A stretch of 64,000 bases of DNA, taken from positions 2,637,001-2,701,000 of the forward strand of contig NZ_CP034766.1 of NCBI RefSeq assembly GCF_004006015.1, given 5' to 3'. Positions 16,715 through 25,738 of the stretch are shown piece by piece; position 1 is the first letter of the stretch; each line of letters starts with the position of its first letter. Made by a program: the position numbers and the translations under genes. The notes below the pieces were generated by a model. The model was not told where the DNA came from. It saw only the letters and a list, made by a program, of their open reading frames with translations, and ran no database searches. The DNA is from Rhodococcus sp. X156 (GTDB lineage Bacteria > Actinomycetota > Actinomycetes > Mycobacteriales > Mycobacteriaceae).

Positions 16715-19419
16715 CCATGTCGGTGAACGGTTCCCCGGTGGCGGCCGAGCCCCGCCCGGGCCAGTGCCTGCGCACCTTCCTGCGCGAGCAGGGCGAGCTC
16801 AGCGTCAAGAAGGGCTGCGACGCCGGCGACTGCGGGGCGTGCTCGGTGCTGGTCGACGGCACACCCGTGCACTCCTGCGTCTACCCGGCGGTCCGCGGCG
16901 AGGGCCGCGAGGTCACCACCGCGGCCGGGCTCGGCACCCCGGACCAGCTGCACCCGGTCCAGCGCTGCTTCACCGCGGCCGGTGGCTTCCAGTGCGGCTT
17001 CTGCACCGCCGGCTACGTGGTCACCGCCGCCGCGCTCGCCGACGCCGACGGGCACGTGCACGCCGACGACCAGGAGCTGGGCCGGTTGTTCAAGGGCAAC
17101 CTGTGCCGCTGCACCGGGTACCGCTCCATCCGCGACGCCCTCGCCGGCCGCGGCAACACCCACGCCACCGGCCCGGCGGCGTTCGGCCGCTCCGTGCCGG
17201 CGCCGGCCGGTGCCCGCGTCGTCACCGGCACCGAGCCGTACACGCTGGACCTGCCCGACGCCGGCGTGCTGCACATGCGGCTGCTCACCAGCCCGCACGC
17301 CCACGCCCGGATCACCAGCATCGACACCTCCCGGGCCGAGGCGCTGCCCGGGGTCCACCTCGTGCTGACCCACCGCGACGCCCCCGACGTGCTCTACTCC
17401 ACCGGCCGCCACCAGGACCGCCTGGACGACCCCGACGACACCCGCATGCTCGACGACGTCGTGCGCTTCCGCGGGCAGCGCATCGCCGCCGTGGTGGCGG
17501 ACTCGGTGGCCCTGGCCGAGCAGGCGGTCGGGCTGATCGGCGTGGACTACCAGCTGCTGCCCGCCGTCGTCGACCCCGAGCTGGCGCGCTCGCCCGGGGC
17601 CCCGCTGCTGCACGGCGACAAGGACCCAGACGTCGCCCGCATCGCCGAGCCCGGCCGCAACGTCGTCGCCCAGACCCACGGCGAGGTCGGCGACGTCGCC
17701 GCCGGGCTGGCCGGCGCCGCCGCGACGGTGTCCGGCACCTGGCGCACCGCCCGCGTCACGCACGCCTCGCTGGAGACCCACGGCGCCCGCGGCTGGCTGG
17801 ACGACGACGGCCGGCTGGTGATCCGCACCAGCACCCAGGTGCCGTTCCTGGTCCGCGACGAGCTCGCGCACGTCCTCGGCCTGCCGCCGGAGCGGGTGCG
17901 GGTGATCGCCGCCCGCGTCGGCGGGGGCTTCGGCGGCAAGCAGGAGATGCTCGTCGAGGACGTCGTGGCCCGCGCCGTGCTGGCGCTGGGGCAGCCGGTG
18001 CAGCTGGAGCTCACCCGCGAGGAGCAGTTCACCTCCGTCCCGTGCCGGCACCCCATGCGGGTGAGCGTGACGCTGGGCGCCGACGCCGACGGCGTGCTCA
18101 CCGCCATGACGGTGGACGTGCTCAGCGACACCGGTGCCTACGGCAACCACGCCCCCGGCGTGATGTTCCACGGCTGCCACGAGTCGGTGGCGGTCTACCG
18201 CTGCCCCAACAAGCGGGTGGACGCCGAGGCGGTCTACACCAACAACGTGCCCTCCGGGGCGTTCCGCGGCTACGGGCTGGGCCAGGTGATCTTCGCGATC
18301 GAGTCGGCGATGGACGAGCTGGCCCGCGAGGTCGGGCTGTCCGCCACCGAGATCCGGCGGCGCAACGTGGTGGTCCCCGGTGACGCCTTCGTGGTCAACG
18401 GCCCGCCGGGCGACGACCTGGAGTACGGCAGCTACGGCGCCGACCAGTGCCTGGACCTGGTGGAGAAGGCGCTGGCCGGCGGCGACGGCGAGCCGGCACC
18501 ACGAGGGTGGCGCACCGGCGAGGGCATCGCGCTGTCGATGATCGCCACCATCCCCCCACGCGGACACCACGCCGAGGCGTCGGTGACCATCGACCCCGAC
18601 GGGTCGGTCACCATCGCGTGCGGCACGGCCGAGTTCGGCAACGGCACGGCCACCGTGCACGTGCAGCTCGTCGCCGAGGAGCTGTGCACCAGCACCGACC
18701 GGGTGCGGCTGCGCGCCTCCGACACCGACCACGTCGGCTACGACACCGGCGCCTACGGCTCCACCGGCTCGGTGGTGGCCGGGGTGGCGGTGGCAGCGGC
18801 GGCCGCCGCCCTGCGCGCCCGGCTGGAGGAGCTCGCCGGCGGCGGCAGCACCGAGCCGGACGGTGTCCGCCGCAGCGACGGCACGCTCGTCCCCTGGTGC
18901 GAGCTGCTCCACGCCCCGCTCACCGCCAGCGGCAGCCACGACGGCGCCCGCCGCTCGGTCGCCTTCAACGTGCACGGCTTCCGGGTGGCGGTGAACCCGG
19001 CCACCGGCGAGCTCCGCATCCTCAAGTCGGTGCAGGCCGCCGACGCCGGCACGGTGATCAACCCCGAGCAGCTGCGCGGCCAGGTGGAGGGCGGGGTGGC
19101 GCAGGGCATCGGCAGCGCGCTCTACGAGGAGATGCTGCTGGCCGAGGGCGAGGTGCTCACCCGCACCTTCCGCAGCTACCGGGTGCCGCAGATGGGCGAC
19201 GTGCCCGTCACCGAGGTGCTCTTCGCCGACACCTACGACGTGCTCGGCCCACGAGGGGCGAAGTCGATGAGCGAGGCGCCGTACAACCCCGTCGCCCCGG
19301 CCCTGGCCAACGCTGTCCGCGACGCCCTCGGCGTGCGACCCCACGAGATCCCGATGAGCCGCGACCGCCTGTGGCGGCTGGCCCGCAACGACAGTTTCAC
19401 CACCGAGGAGACACCATGA
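16711..19419 (+). CDS. Xanthine dehydrogenase, fused 2Fe-2S and molybdopterin-binding subunits
   Basis: A 902-residue fusion. Residues 1-150 bind two 2Fe-2S clusters: plant-ferredoxin type at C36, C41, C44 and C56, and a four-helix type at C95, C98, C132 and C134. Residues ~165-900 are the molybdenum-cofactor domain, with GGGFGGKQ, GAFRGYGLGQ and the late GAKSMSEAP carrying the catalytic Glu. Together with the FAD subunit it would oxidise hypoxanthine and xanthine to urate. Most bacterial enzymes keep these two parts separate, so the fused arrangement with FAD apart is unusual. No XdhC-type maturation gene is in the locus. Confidence 0.93.
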   Translation: MTMSVNGSPVAAEPRPGQCLRTFLREQGELSVKKGCDAGDCGACSVLVDGTPVHSCVYPAVRGEGREVTTAAGLGTPDQLHPVQRCFTAAGGFQCGFCTAGYVVTAAALADADGHVHADDQELGRLFKGNLCRCTGYRSIRDALAGRGNTHATGPAAFGRSVPAPAGARVVTGTEPYTLDLPDAGVLHMRLLTSPHAHARITSIDTSRAEALPGVHLVLTHRDAPDVLYSTGRHQDRLDDPDDTRMLDDVVRFRGQRIAAVVADSVALAEQAVGLIGVDYQLLPAVVDPELARSPGAPLLHGDKDPDVARIAEPGRNVVAQTHGEVGDVAAGLAGAAATVSGTWRTARVTHASLETHGARGWLDDDGRLVIRTSTQVPFLVRDELAHVLGLPPERVRVIAARVGGGFGGKQEMLVEDVVARAVLALGQPVQLELTREEQFTSVPCRHPMRVSVTLGADADGVLTAMTVDVLSDTGAYGNHAPGVMFHGCHESVAVYRCPNKRVDAEAVYTNNVPSGAFRGYGLGQVIFAIESAMDELAREVGLSATEIRRRNVVVPGDAFVVNGPPGDDLEYGSYGADQCLDLVEKALAGGDGEPAPRGWRTGEGIALSMIATIPPRGHHAEASVTIDPDGSVTIACGTAEFGNGTATVHVQLVAEELCTSTDRVRLRASDTDHVGYDTGAYGSTGSVVAGVAVAAAAAALRARLEELAGGGSTEPDGVRRSDGTLVPWCELLHAPLTASGSHDGARRSVAFNVHGFRVAVNPATGELRILKSVQAADAGTVINPEQLRGQVEGGVAQGIGSALYEEMLLAEGEVLTRTFRSYRVPQMGDVPVTEVLFADTYDVLGPRGAKSMSEAPYNPVAPALANAVRDALGVRPHEIPMSRDRLWRLARNDSFTTEETP

Positions 19420-19919
19420 CTATCGACTTCACCAGCCAGCCCGACACCAGCGAGCACGACCAGCGCTGGCTCGCCGAGGCCGTGGAGCTGGCGGTGGCCA
19501 ACGTGGCCGCCGGCGGCGGACCCTTCGGCGCGCTCGTGGTCCGGGACGGGCAGCTGCTGGCCACCGGCCAGAACCGCGTCACCCGCGACAACGACCCCAC
19601 CGCGCACGCCGAGGTGCAGGCCATCCGCGCCGCGTGCGCCGGGCTGGGCGACTTCGCGCTGACCGGCGCCGTTCTCTACACCTCCTGCGAGCCGTGCCCG
19701 CTGTGCCTGGCGGCCTCGCTCTGGGCACGCGTCGACCGGGTGGTGTACGCCGCCGACCGCGACGACGCCGCTCGTGGTGGCTTCGACGACCGTGCCTTCT
19801 ACGAGCTGTTCGCCCAGGACCGCGCCACCTGGCCCACCCGCGTGGACGCGGTGCGCACCCCCACCGCCGTGGCCCCGTTCGACGCCTGGCTGAGCAACGT
19901 CGCCCGCACGCACTACTGA
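19416..19919 (+). CDS. guaD: Guanine deaminase, CDA-fold (GuaD type)
   Basis: Deaminates guanine to xanthine, feeding xanthine dehydrogenase. A 167-residue cytidine-deaminase-fold protein with zinc motif H64-A-E66 (TAHAEVQAI) and P-C94-P-L-C97. The GGGPFGALVV strand and C-terminal segment (TRVDAVRTPTAVAPFDAWLSN) match guanine deaminases rather than tRNA adenosine deaminases. Last gene of the operon; the ATG overlaps the dehydrogenase stop by four bases. A hairpin follows 40 bases later. Confidence 0.9.
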   Translation: MTIDFTSQPDTSEHDQRWLAEAVELAVANVAAGGGPFGALVVRDGQLLATGQNRVTRDNDPTAHAEVQAIRAACAGLGDFALTGAVLYTSCEPCPLCLAASLWARVDRVVYAADRDDAARGGFDDRAFYELFAQDRATWPTRVDAVRTPTAVAPFDAWLSNVARTHY

Positions 19920-19938
19920 GCAACGGTCGTCCGGTGCT

Positions 19939-19952
19939 GAAACGAATGTTTT
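19939..19952. promoter_or_regulatory. Putative purine-regulon operator, copy 3
   Basis: GAAACGAATGTTTT follows the GAAAC-N4-GTTTY form found at 7923 and 9456. It lies between guaD and the transporter operon, about 47 bases upstream of a TACGGT -10-like element (19999-20004). Confidence 0.55.
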
Positions 19953-19959
19953 AACGCCC

Positions 19960-19985
19960 GCGAAACCTGCGCCGCGCAGGTTCGC
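19960..19985. repeat. Inverted repeat between guaD and the ABC importer
   Basis: Near-perfect inverted repeat with arms GCGAAACCTGCGC and GCGCAGGTTCGC around a single C (one extra A in the left arm). No T-run follows. It may terminate the guaD operon, or be a further binding site, since its left arm also contains GAAAC. Confidence 0.5.
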
Positions 19986-20088
19986 AACATGGCGTTCCTA
20001 CGGTCACCTCGTGCTCGGAGAACGAGCACTCTGCGCCCATTCCGTCTTGTGCCACCACATCCTGTGTCACTGATTCAAGGAGAACCAC

Positions 20089-21165
20089 ATGACCCTGTCG
20101 CTGCCCACGAGAAGCCGGCGCCACGGGCTCCGCCTCACCGCGCTCGTCGCCGCTGCCACCCTCAGCCTGGTGGCCTGCGGCTCCGACGACGAGGGGTCCG
20201 CCGGCGCCAGCAGCTCAGGGGCAGCCGACCACGGCGCCATCACCCTGCAGCTGTCCTGGGTGAAGAACGCCGAGTTCGCCGGCGAGTACTTCGCCGACAC
20301 CAACGGCCACTACCGCAACGCCGGCTTCAGCTCGGTGACGCTCAACCCGGGCCCCGGTCCGATCGAGACGATGGTCGCCTCCGGCCAGGCCGACTTCGCC
20401 CTGAGCAACGCCGTGGCGGCCGCCCAGGTGATCGAGAAGGAGAAGGCGCCGCTGAAGATCGTCGGCACCAAGTTCCAGAAGAACCCCTTCACCATTCTCT
20501 CGCTGAAGAACAAGGCCAACATCGCCAAGCCCCAGGACCTGGTGGGCAAGACCATCGGCGTCCAGGCCGGCGGCAACGAGGCCCTCTTCGACGCCCTGCT
20601 CAAGATCAACAACATCAAGGCCTCCGACGTCAAGAAGGTGCCGGTGGAGTACGACCCGTCGCCCGTCATCGACGGTGAGGTGGACGGCTTCTTCGCCTAC
20701 GTCACCAACGAGTCGCTCACGGTGTCGATGTCTGGCCACGAGATCACCAACCTGCCCTTCGCCGACAACGGCCTGCCCTTCGTCGCGGAGAGCGTCATCA
20801 CCACCGACAAGATGATCGCCGAGGAGCCGGCCAAGGTGAAGGCGTTCCTGGAGGCGGAGATCCGCGGCTGGCAGGACGCCCTGGCCAACCCCACCGAGGG
20901 CGCCCGGCTGGCCGTGGAGAAGTACGGCAAGGACCTCAACCTGAGCATGGCCAAGGAGCTCAAGCAGTCGGAGGTGCAGAAGGACCTGATCGTCACCCCC
21001 GACGTGACCAAGAACGGGCTCTTCACCATCACCGACGCGCTGATCGGCCAGACCCTCACCACGCTCGCCGCTGCCGACATCAACGTCAAGGCCGACGAGC
21101 TCTTCGACCTCTCGCTGCTCACCGAGCTGCTCAAGGACAAGCCCGAGCTGGCCAAGCTGCCCTGA
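20089..21165 (+). CDS. ABC transporter substrate-binding lipoprotein, NMT1/THI5-like
   Basis: A 358-residue lipoprotein with a basic N-region, a hydrophobic core (about 15-28) and a lipobox ending LVAC30. The mature part is an NMT1/THI5-type periplasmic-binding fold (LQLSWVKNAEFAGEYFADTNG, PIETMVASGQADFALSN, QAGGNEALFDALL). This family binds thiamine precursors, riboflavin, sulphonates or, in purine clusters, probably ureides or purines. Strong AAGGAGA ribosome site. First gene of the importer operon and under operator copy 3. Ligand inferred from context to be a purine or ureide. Confidence 0.9.
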   Translation: MTLSLPTRSRRHGLRLTALVAAATLSLVACGSDDEGSAGASSSGAADHGAITLQLSWVKNAEFAGEYFADTNGHYRNAGFSSVTLNPGPGPIETMVASGQADFALSNAVAAAQVIEKEKAPLKIVGTKFQKNPFTILSLKNKANIAKPQDLVGKTIGVQAGGNEALFDALLKINNIKASDVKKVPVEYDPSPVIDGEVDGFFAYVTNESLTVSMSGHEITNLPFADNGLPFVAESVITTDKMIAEEPAKVKAFLEAEIRGWQDALANPTEGARLAVEKYGKDLNLSMAKELKQSEVQKDLIVTPDVTKNGLFTITDALIGQTLTTLAAADINVKADELFDLSLLTELLKDKPELAKLP

Positions 21166-21192
21166 GTCATCCCCCGCACCGAAAGGGCAATC

Positions 21193-22020
21193 GTGTCGGA
21201 GACCCTCACCACCGCCGGTGCCTCGGGAGCAGCTCGCTCCCTGGGCACCGGCGTGCGGATCCAGAACCTGACCAAGACCTTCCGCGTCGGTCGCAAGAGC
21301 GTGACCGCCCTGGACGACGTCACCCTCTTCACCGACAAGGGCAGCTTCCTGTCGCTGCTCGGCCCGTCCGGGTGCGGCAAGTCCACCATCCTGCGCATCC
21401 TCGCCGGTCTGGAGAAGCCGACCGAGGGCACCGCGCTGGTGGAGGGCAAGTCGCCGCTGGAGCTGCGCCGTGACCACGAGCTCGGCATCGCCTTCCAGGA
21501 CTCCGCGCTGCTGCCCTGGCGCTCGGTGCTCTCCAACATCCGGCTGCCCTTCGAGGTCTCCGGGCAGAAGCCGGACGACGCCCTGGTGGCCGAGCTGATC
21601 AACCTCGTCGGGCTGCAGGGCTTCGAGAAGGCCAAGCCTGCCCAGCTCTCCGGCGGCATGCGCCAGCGGGTCTCCATCGCGCGGTCGCTGGTGGTCAAGC
21701 CGTCGGTGCTGCTGCTGGACGAGCCGTTCGGGGCCCTGGACGACATGACCCGCCAGCGGCTGAACCTGGAGCTGCTGCGCATCTGGACCGAGAAGCCCGC
21801 GACCACGCTGATGGTCACCCACGGCATCTCCGAGGCCATCTTCCTCAGCGACCGGGTGGCGGTCATGAGCCCACGCCCGGGACGGATCAAGGAGATCATC
21901 GAGGTCGACCTCCCGCGCCCCCGGCTGCCCGCGATGATGCGGACCCCGGAGTTCCACGCCCTGCACGACCACGCCTCCGAGCTGCTCTTCGGTGGCGACT
22001 CCGCCGGGTCCGGGCAGTGA
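21193..22020 (+). CDS. ABC transporter ATP-binding protein (SsuB/TauB-like)
   Basis: A 275-residue ATPase. Walker A GPSGCGKS at 57-64, Q-loop in [12 protein letters not shown], signature [12 protein letters not shown], Walker [15 protein letters not shown]-loop in VTHGISEA. It energises the two permeases that follow. GTG start preceded by GAAAGGG. The nitrate/sulphonate/taurine importer subfamily fits the NMT1-type binding protein. Confidence 0.92.
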   Translation: MSETLTTAGASGAARSLGTGVRIQNLTKTFRVGRKSVTALDDVTLFTDKGSFLSLLGPSGCGKSTILRILAGLEKPTEGTALVEGKSPLELRRDHELGIAFQDSALLPWRSVLSNIRLPFEVSGQKPDDALVAELINLVGLQGFEKAKPAQLSGGMRQRVSIARSLVVKPSVLLLDEPFGALDDMTRQRLNLELLRIWTEKPATTLMVTHGISEAIFLSDRVAVMSPRPGRIKEIIEVDLPRPRLPAMMRTPEFHALHDHASELLFGGDSAGSGQ

Positions 22021-22024
22021 TCCC

Positions 22025-22810
22025 GTGCTGAGCCGAGAACGGCTGCGCCCTGCGCTGACCGGGCTGGCCGGGCTGGTGTCGGTGCTGGCCGTGTGGTGGA
22101 TCGCCACCGTCACGGTGCTGGCCGACGCCCGCATCCCCGCCCCGCACGAGGTGGTGCGCTCGGTGCGCGCCGACGGCTGGGGCTTCTACTCCCTGCACTT
22201 CGGCATCACCCTGGAGGAGGCTGCGGTCGGGTTCCTCTACGGCAACGTCGCCGCGCTGGTGCTGGCCTCGCTGGTGCTGCTGCTGCCGCTGGCGGAGCCG
22301 GTGATCATGCAGGTGGCGGTGATCAGCTACTGCGTCCCCATCGTGGCCATCGCCCCGGTGCTCTACATCGTCATCGGCGTGCCCGACCCGGGTGACCGCT
22401 CCGGCACCGCCGTGGCCCTGGCCGCCCTCTCGGTCTTCTTCACCACCGTGGTGGGCACCGTGCTCGGGCTGCGCTCGGCCGACAAGGCCAGCCTGGACGT
22501 GGTCACCGTCTACGGCGGCGGCGCCTGGCAGCGGCTGCGCCGGGTGCAGCTGATCTCCGCGCTGCCCGCGGTCCTCGCCTCCCTGCAGATCGCCGCCCCC
22601 GCCGCGTTCCTGGGCGCGATCCTGGGCGAGTACGCCGGCGGCATCGACCGCGGAGTCGGCCTGGCCCTGAAGATCTCCCAGCAGAACATCAACGTGGAGC
22701 AGGCCTGGGGACTGGGCTTCGGCTGCGCCGTCCTCGCCGGCACGGCCTACGCCGCCTTCGGCCTCGTCGCCCGCTTCGTCACCCCCTGGTCGAAGGGAGC
22801 ACCCGAATGA
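22025..22810 (+). CDS. ABC transporter permease 1
   Basis: A 261-residue membrane protein with about six hydrophobic helices and the BPD-type permease EAA loop (YGGGAWQRLRRVQLISALPAVLASLQIAAPAAFLGAILGEY). The GTG at 22025 is five bases after the ATPase stop and gives a normal N-terminal helix; an in-frame ATG at 21992 would overlap the ATPase. It forms a heterodimeric channel with the next gene. Confidence 0.9.
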   Translation: MLSRERLRPALTGLAGLVSVLAVWWIATVTVLADARIPAPHEVVRSVRADGWGFYSLHFGITLEEAAVGFLYGNVAALVLASLVLLLPLAEPVIMQVAVISYCVPIVAIAPVLYIVIGVPDPGDRSGTAVALAALSVFFTTVVGTVLGLRSADKASLDVVTVYGGGAWQRLRRVQLISALPAVLASLQIAAPAAFLGAILGEYAGGIDRGVGLALKISQQNINVEQAWGLGFGCAVLAGTAYAAFGLVARFVTPWSKGAPE

Positions 22811-23604
22811 CCCACGTCCTGCGCGGGCTCGGCCGCACCGTGCTCACCCTGGTGTTCGTGCTGGCCGTGGTCCTGCTGCTCTGGGTCGCCGGGCTGCGCC
22901 TGTTCGACGTCTCCTCCTACGTCGGCAAGGGCCCCACCGACGTGTGGGCCTACCTGGTCACCGACTCCGACGCCGCCGAGGCCCGCGCCGAGATCTGGCC
23001 GCTGCTGCGCCACACGCTCACCGACTCCGCCATCGGGTTCGTCGCCGGCATGCTCGCCGCCGTCGCCCTGGCCGCGGGCATCGTGCTCTCCCGCGCCGTG
23101 GAGAGCGCGGTGATGCCGGTGGCGATGATCCTGCGCGCGGTGCCGCTGATCGCCCTGGCGCCCATCATCATCCTGCTGGTGGGACGGGGATTCACCGCCG
23201 TGGCGGTGATGAGCGGGATCGTGGTGCTCTTCCCCGCGCTGGTGAGCATCGTCCTCGGGCTGCGCTCAGTGTCCGCCCAGATGCGCGACGTCGTCATGGT
23301 CTACGGCGGCAGCTCGTGGTCGGTGCTGCGCAAGGTGGCCTTCCCGTCGGCGCTGCCGGCACTGTTCGCCTCCATCCGCATCTCCGTGCCCGGCGCCATC
23401 ACCGGCGCCCTGCTGGCGGAGTGGCTGGCCACCGGGCAGGGCATCGGCTACGCCGTCGTCTCGGCCGCGGCCCGCTCGCAGATCAACCGGGTGTGGGCGC
23501 TGGTCGTGGTGATCACGCTGGCCTCGCTGCTGCTGTACCTGCTCGCCCAGCTCGTCGAGAGCCTGGTGCTGGCGCGCTTCGGCACGGAGGCGGGTCGCCG
23601 ATGA
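22807..23604 (+). CDS. ABC transporter permease 2
   Basis: A 265-residue partner permease. Hydrophobic N-terminal helix, six segments in total, and the EAA loop (YGGSSWSVLRKVAFPSALPALFASIRISVPGAITGALLAEW). It overlaps permease 1 by ATGA and the next enzyme gene by ATGA, so transport and downstream catabolism are translationally coupled. Confidence 0.9.
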   Translation: MTHVLRGLGRTVLTLVFVLAVVLLLWVAGLRLFDVSSYVGKGPTDVWAYLVTDSDAAEARAEIWPLLRHTLTDSAIGFVAGMLAAVALAAGIVLSRAVESAVMPVAMILRAVPLIALAPIIILLVGRGFTAVAVMSGIVVLFPALVSIVLGLRSVSAQMRDVVMVYGGSSWSVLRKVAFPSALPALFASIRISVPGAITGALLAEWLATGQGIGYAVVSAAARSQINRVWALVVVITLASLLLYLLAQLVESLVLARFGTEAGRR

Positions 23605-24692
23605 CGCTGGCCCCGTTCGCCTTCTCCACCCCCACCCCGCACGACCCGGCCATCGACGCGATGGTGGCGGCGCTGCCCAAGGTCAGCCTGCACTGCCACC
23701 TGATCGGCAGCGTCGCGGCGCAGACGGTCGTCGAGCTGGCGGCCAAGCACGGGGTGTCCCTGGCGGGGCGCACCGCCGAGGACCTCTACGACCACCACAG
23801 CTACGCCGACCTCGGTGAGTTCCTCCGGGTGCTCGACGTGGTGGGCTCGGTGATCCGCGACGTCGACGACTTCCACCGGGTGACCTACGAGTCGCTCACC
23901 GCTGGTGGGGCTGCGCACGGAGTGCTCTACCGGGAGATCCAGCTCAGCCCGCCCGGGCACCCCGACGTGCCCTACCCGCGGCTGCTGGCCGGGGTGGTGT
24001 CCGGCATGCGCGCGGCCCGCGCCGACACCGGCATCGACTCCCGCCTGGTGGTGGGCATCAACCGGGAGCGCAGCGGAGCCGACGCGGTGGCGCTGGTGGA
24101 GGAGGTGGTGGCCCACCGCATCGACGAGGTGGTGGGCATCGGGCTGGACTACGCCGAGGTCAACGGCCCGCCCGGCCGCTTCGTGGAGGCCTTTCAGCTG
24201 GCCGCCCGGCACGGGCTGGAGCGCACCGCGCACTCGGAGTCCGGTCCCCCGGCGCACATCCGCACCCTGCTCGACGACCTCGGCTGCAGCCGCGTCGACC
24301 ACGGCTACCACGTGGTGGACGACCCCGACATCACCGCGCGCTGCGTGGCCGAGCGGGTGCCGTTCACCTGCACCCCGGTGAGCTCGGACATCGGCCGCTA
24401 CTCCGGCAGCGGCGACGGCACGCACCACCGCATCCGCGAGATGGTCGACGCCGGGCTGTGCGTCACCATCGACTCCGACGACCCGCCGATGTTCGGCACC
24501 GACCCGACGCACGACTTCCGGGTGCTCTCCCACGCCCTCGGCTACGGCCGCGACCAGCTCGCCCAGCTCACGTTCAACGCCATCGACGCCTGCTGGCTCG
24601 ACGAGTCCGACCGGCGCGACCTGCGCGCCCGGGCAGACACCGTCGTCGCCGGCGTCCCCGACCGCCACACCACCCTGGAGGACCCCTCATGA
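23601..24692 (+). CDS. Adenosine/adenine deaminase-like amidohydrolase
   Basis: A 363-residue TIM-barrel metallohydrolase of the adenosine deaminase superfamily. Zinc ligands H31/H33 (SLHCHLIGS), a His in RTAHSES, the catalytic His in VDHGYHV and Asp pair in TIDSDDPPMFG. The segment after HxH is LIGSV instead of the usual LDGA/IEGT, so substrate preference may differ. It would deaminate adenosine, adenine or another aminopurine, delivering hypoxanthine/inosine to xanthine dehydrogenase. It is coupled to the importer, so it may act on the imported compound. Confidence 0.82.
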   Translation: MTLAPFAFSTPTPHDPAIDAMVAALPKVSLHCHLIGSVAAQTVVELAAKHGVSLAGRTAEDLYDHHSYADLGEFLRVLDVVGSVIRDVDDFHRVTYESLTAGGAAHGVLYREIQLSPPGHPDVPYPRLLAGVVSGMRAARADTGIDSRLVVGINRERSGADAVALVEEVVAHRIDEVVGIGLDYAEVNGPPGRFVEAFQLAARHGLERTAHSESGPPAHIRTLLDDLGCSRVDHGYHVVDDPDITARCVAERVPFTCTPVSSDIGRYSGSGDGTHHRIREMVDAGLCVTIDSDDPPMFGTDPTHDFRVLSHALGYGRDQLAQLTFNAIDACWLDESDRRDLRARADTVVAGVPDRHTTLEDPS

Positions 24693-25738
24693 CCACCCCC
24701 CGCTTCCACGTCCCGGTCGTCGACATCTCCGCCTACGTGGGCGACGGCACACCGCAGGAGCGCGCAGCTGCCGCCGCAGCCTTCGACGAGGCCGCGCGCA
24801 CGGTCGGCTTCGTGCAGATCACCGGGCACGGGGTGCCCACCGAGGTCACCGACGCCTTCGCCGCCGCGCTGGACGGGTTCTTCGGGCTGCCGCTGGAGGT
24901 GAAGAAGAGCTACCGCACGCCGCCGGAGGTCAACCGCGGGTACGCCCCGCCCAAGACGGAGTCGCTCAGCCTCAGCCTGGGCCTGGCCCCGTCCAACCGG
25001 ATGCACGACTTCTTCGAGGCGTTCAACGTCGGTGCCGCCGTCTCGGACTACCCGGGCCTGGACCTGCCCCTGGCCGACTACCCGGAGAACGTGTGGCCGG
25101 CCGAGGAGGTGACCTTCAGCGCGGCGGTGTCGGCGTACTACGACGAGGCTGCGCGCGTCGCCCGCACCCTCACCAGCCTGTTCGCCGACGCGCTCGGGCT
25201 GCCGGCCGGGTTCTTCCAGCGCTACACCGACCACAGCCTGGACGTGCTGCGGATGAACAACTACGCCCTGGACGAGGGCACCATCGAGCTCGACGGCGAG
25301 CTGACCGGGATGGGGGCGCACACCGACTACGGCATCGTCACCGTGCTCTGGGCCGACCGCGTCGCGGGGTTGCAGGTGCTGGGCCACGACGGGTCCTGGA
25401 ACGACGTGATGCCGGCGGAGGGCGCGCTGCTGATCAACCTCGGTGACCTGATGGCCCGCTGGACCAACGACCGGTGGATGTCCACCGTGCACCGGGTGAA
25501 GCCGCCGATCGTGGACGGCACCATCCGGCAGCGCCGCAGTGCGGCGTTCTTCCACGACGGCAACGTGGACGCGGTGATCGACACCCTGCCCACCTGCGTC
25601 GGGGACGGCTCGGCCTACCCGCCGATCACCGTGGGCGAGCACATCCAGGCCAAGCTGGCCGGCTCGCGTGCCGGGGTGGCCAACACCGCCGCCGACCGCG
25701 AGGCGGCCCGGGTGCTGGCCGCGGGCGCCGGCTCCTAG
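24689..25738 (+). CDS. 2-oxoglutarate/Fe(II)-dependent oxygenase, isopenicillin-N-synthase-like
   Basis: A 349-residue double-stranded beta-helix oxygenase. The N-terminal DIOX_N domain (VPVVDISAYVG, GFVQITGHGVP) is followed by iron ligands H211 and D213 (GAHTDYG) and H268 (STVHRV), then an Arg-x-Ser co-substrate motif near 282-284. Its product in a purine importer operon is unknown. Hydroxylation or N-demethylation of a purine or ureide is a reasonable guess; no literature precedent that I can name. It overlaps the deaminase-like gene by ATGA and is the last gene of the operon. Confidence 0.85.
   Translation: MTTPRFHVPVVDISAYVGDGTPQERAAAAAAFDEAARTVGFVQITGHGVPTEVTDAFAAALDGFFGLPLEVKKSYRTPPEVNRGYAPPKTESLSLSLGLAPSNRMHDFFEAFNVGAAVSDYPGLDLPLADYPENVWPAEEVTFSAAVSAYYDEAARVARTLTSLFADALGLPAGFFQRYTDHSLDVLRMNNYALDEGTIELDGELTGMGAHTDYGIVTVLWADRVAGLQVLGHDGSWNDVMPAEGALLINLGDLMARWTNDRWMSTVHRVKPPIVDGTIRQRRSAAFFHDGNVDAVIDTLPTCVGDGSAYPPITVGEHIQAKLAGSRAGVANTAADREAARVLAAGAGS

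Noticed and set aside
15910-19344. Very long minus-strand open frame (1144 codons) opposite the xanthine dehydrogenase genes
   Set aside because: His/Gly/Arg-rich composition with no domain, typical of antisense frames in high-GC DNA; the plus strand holds clear enzymes.
20215-22134. Minus-strand frame of 639 codons opposite the importer genes
   Set aside because: Shadow of the binding protein and ATPase; no recognisable domain.
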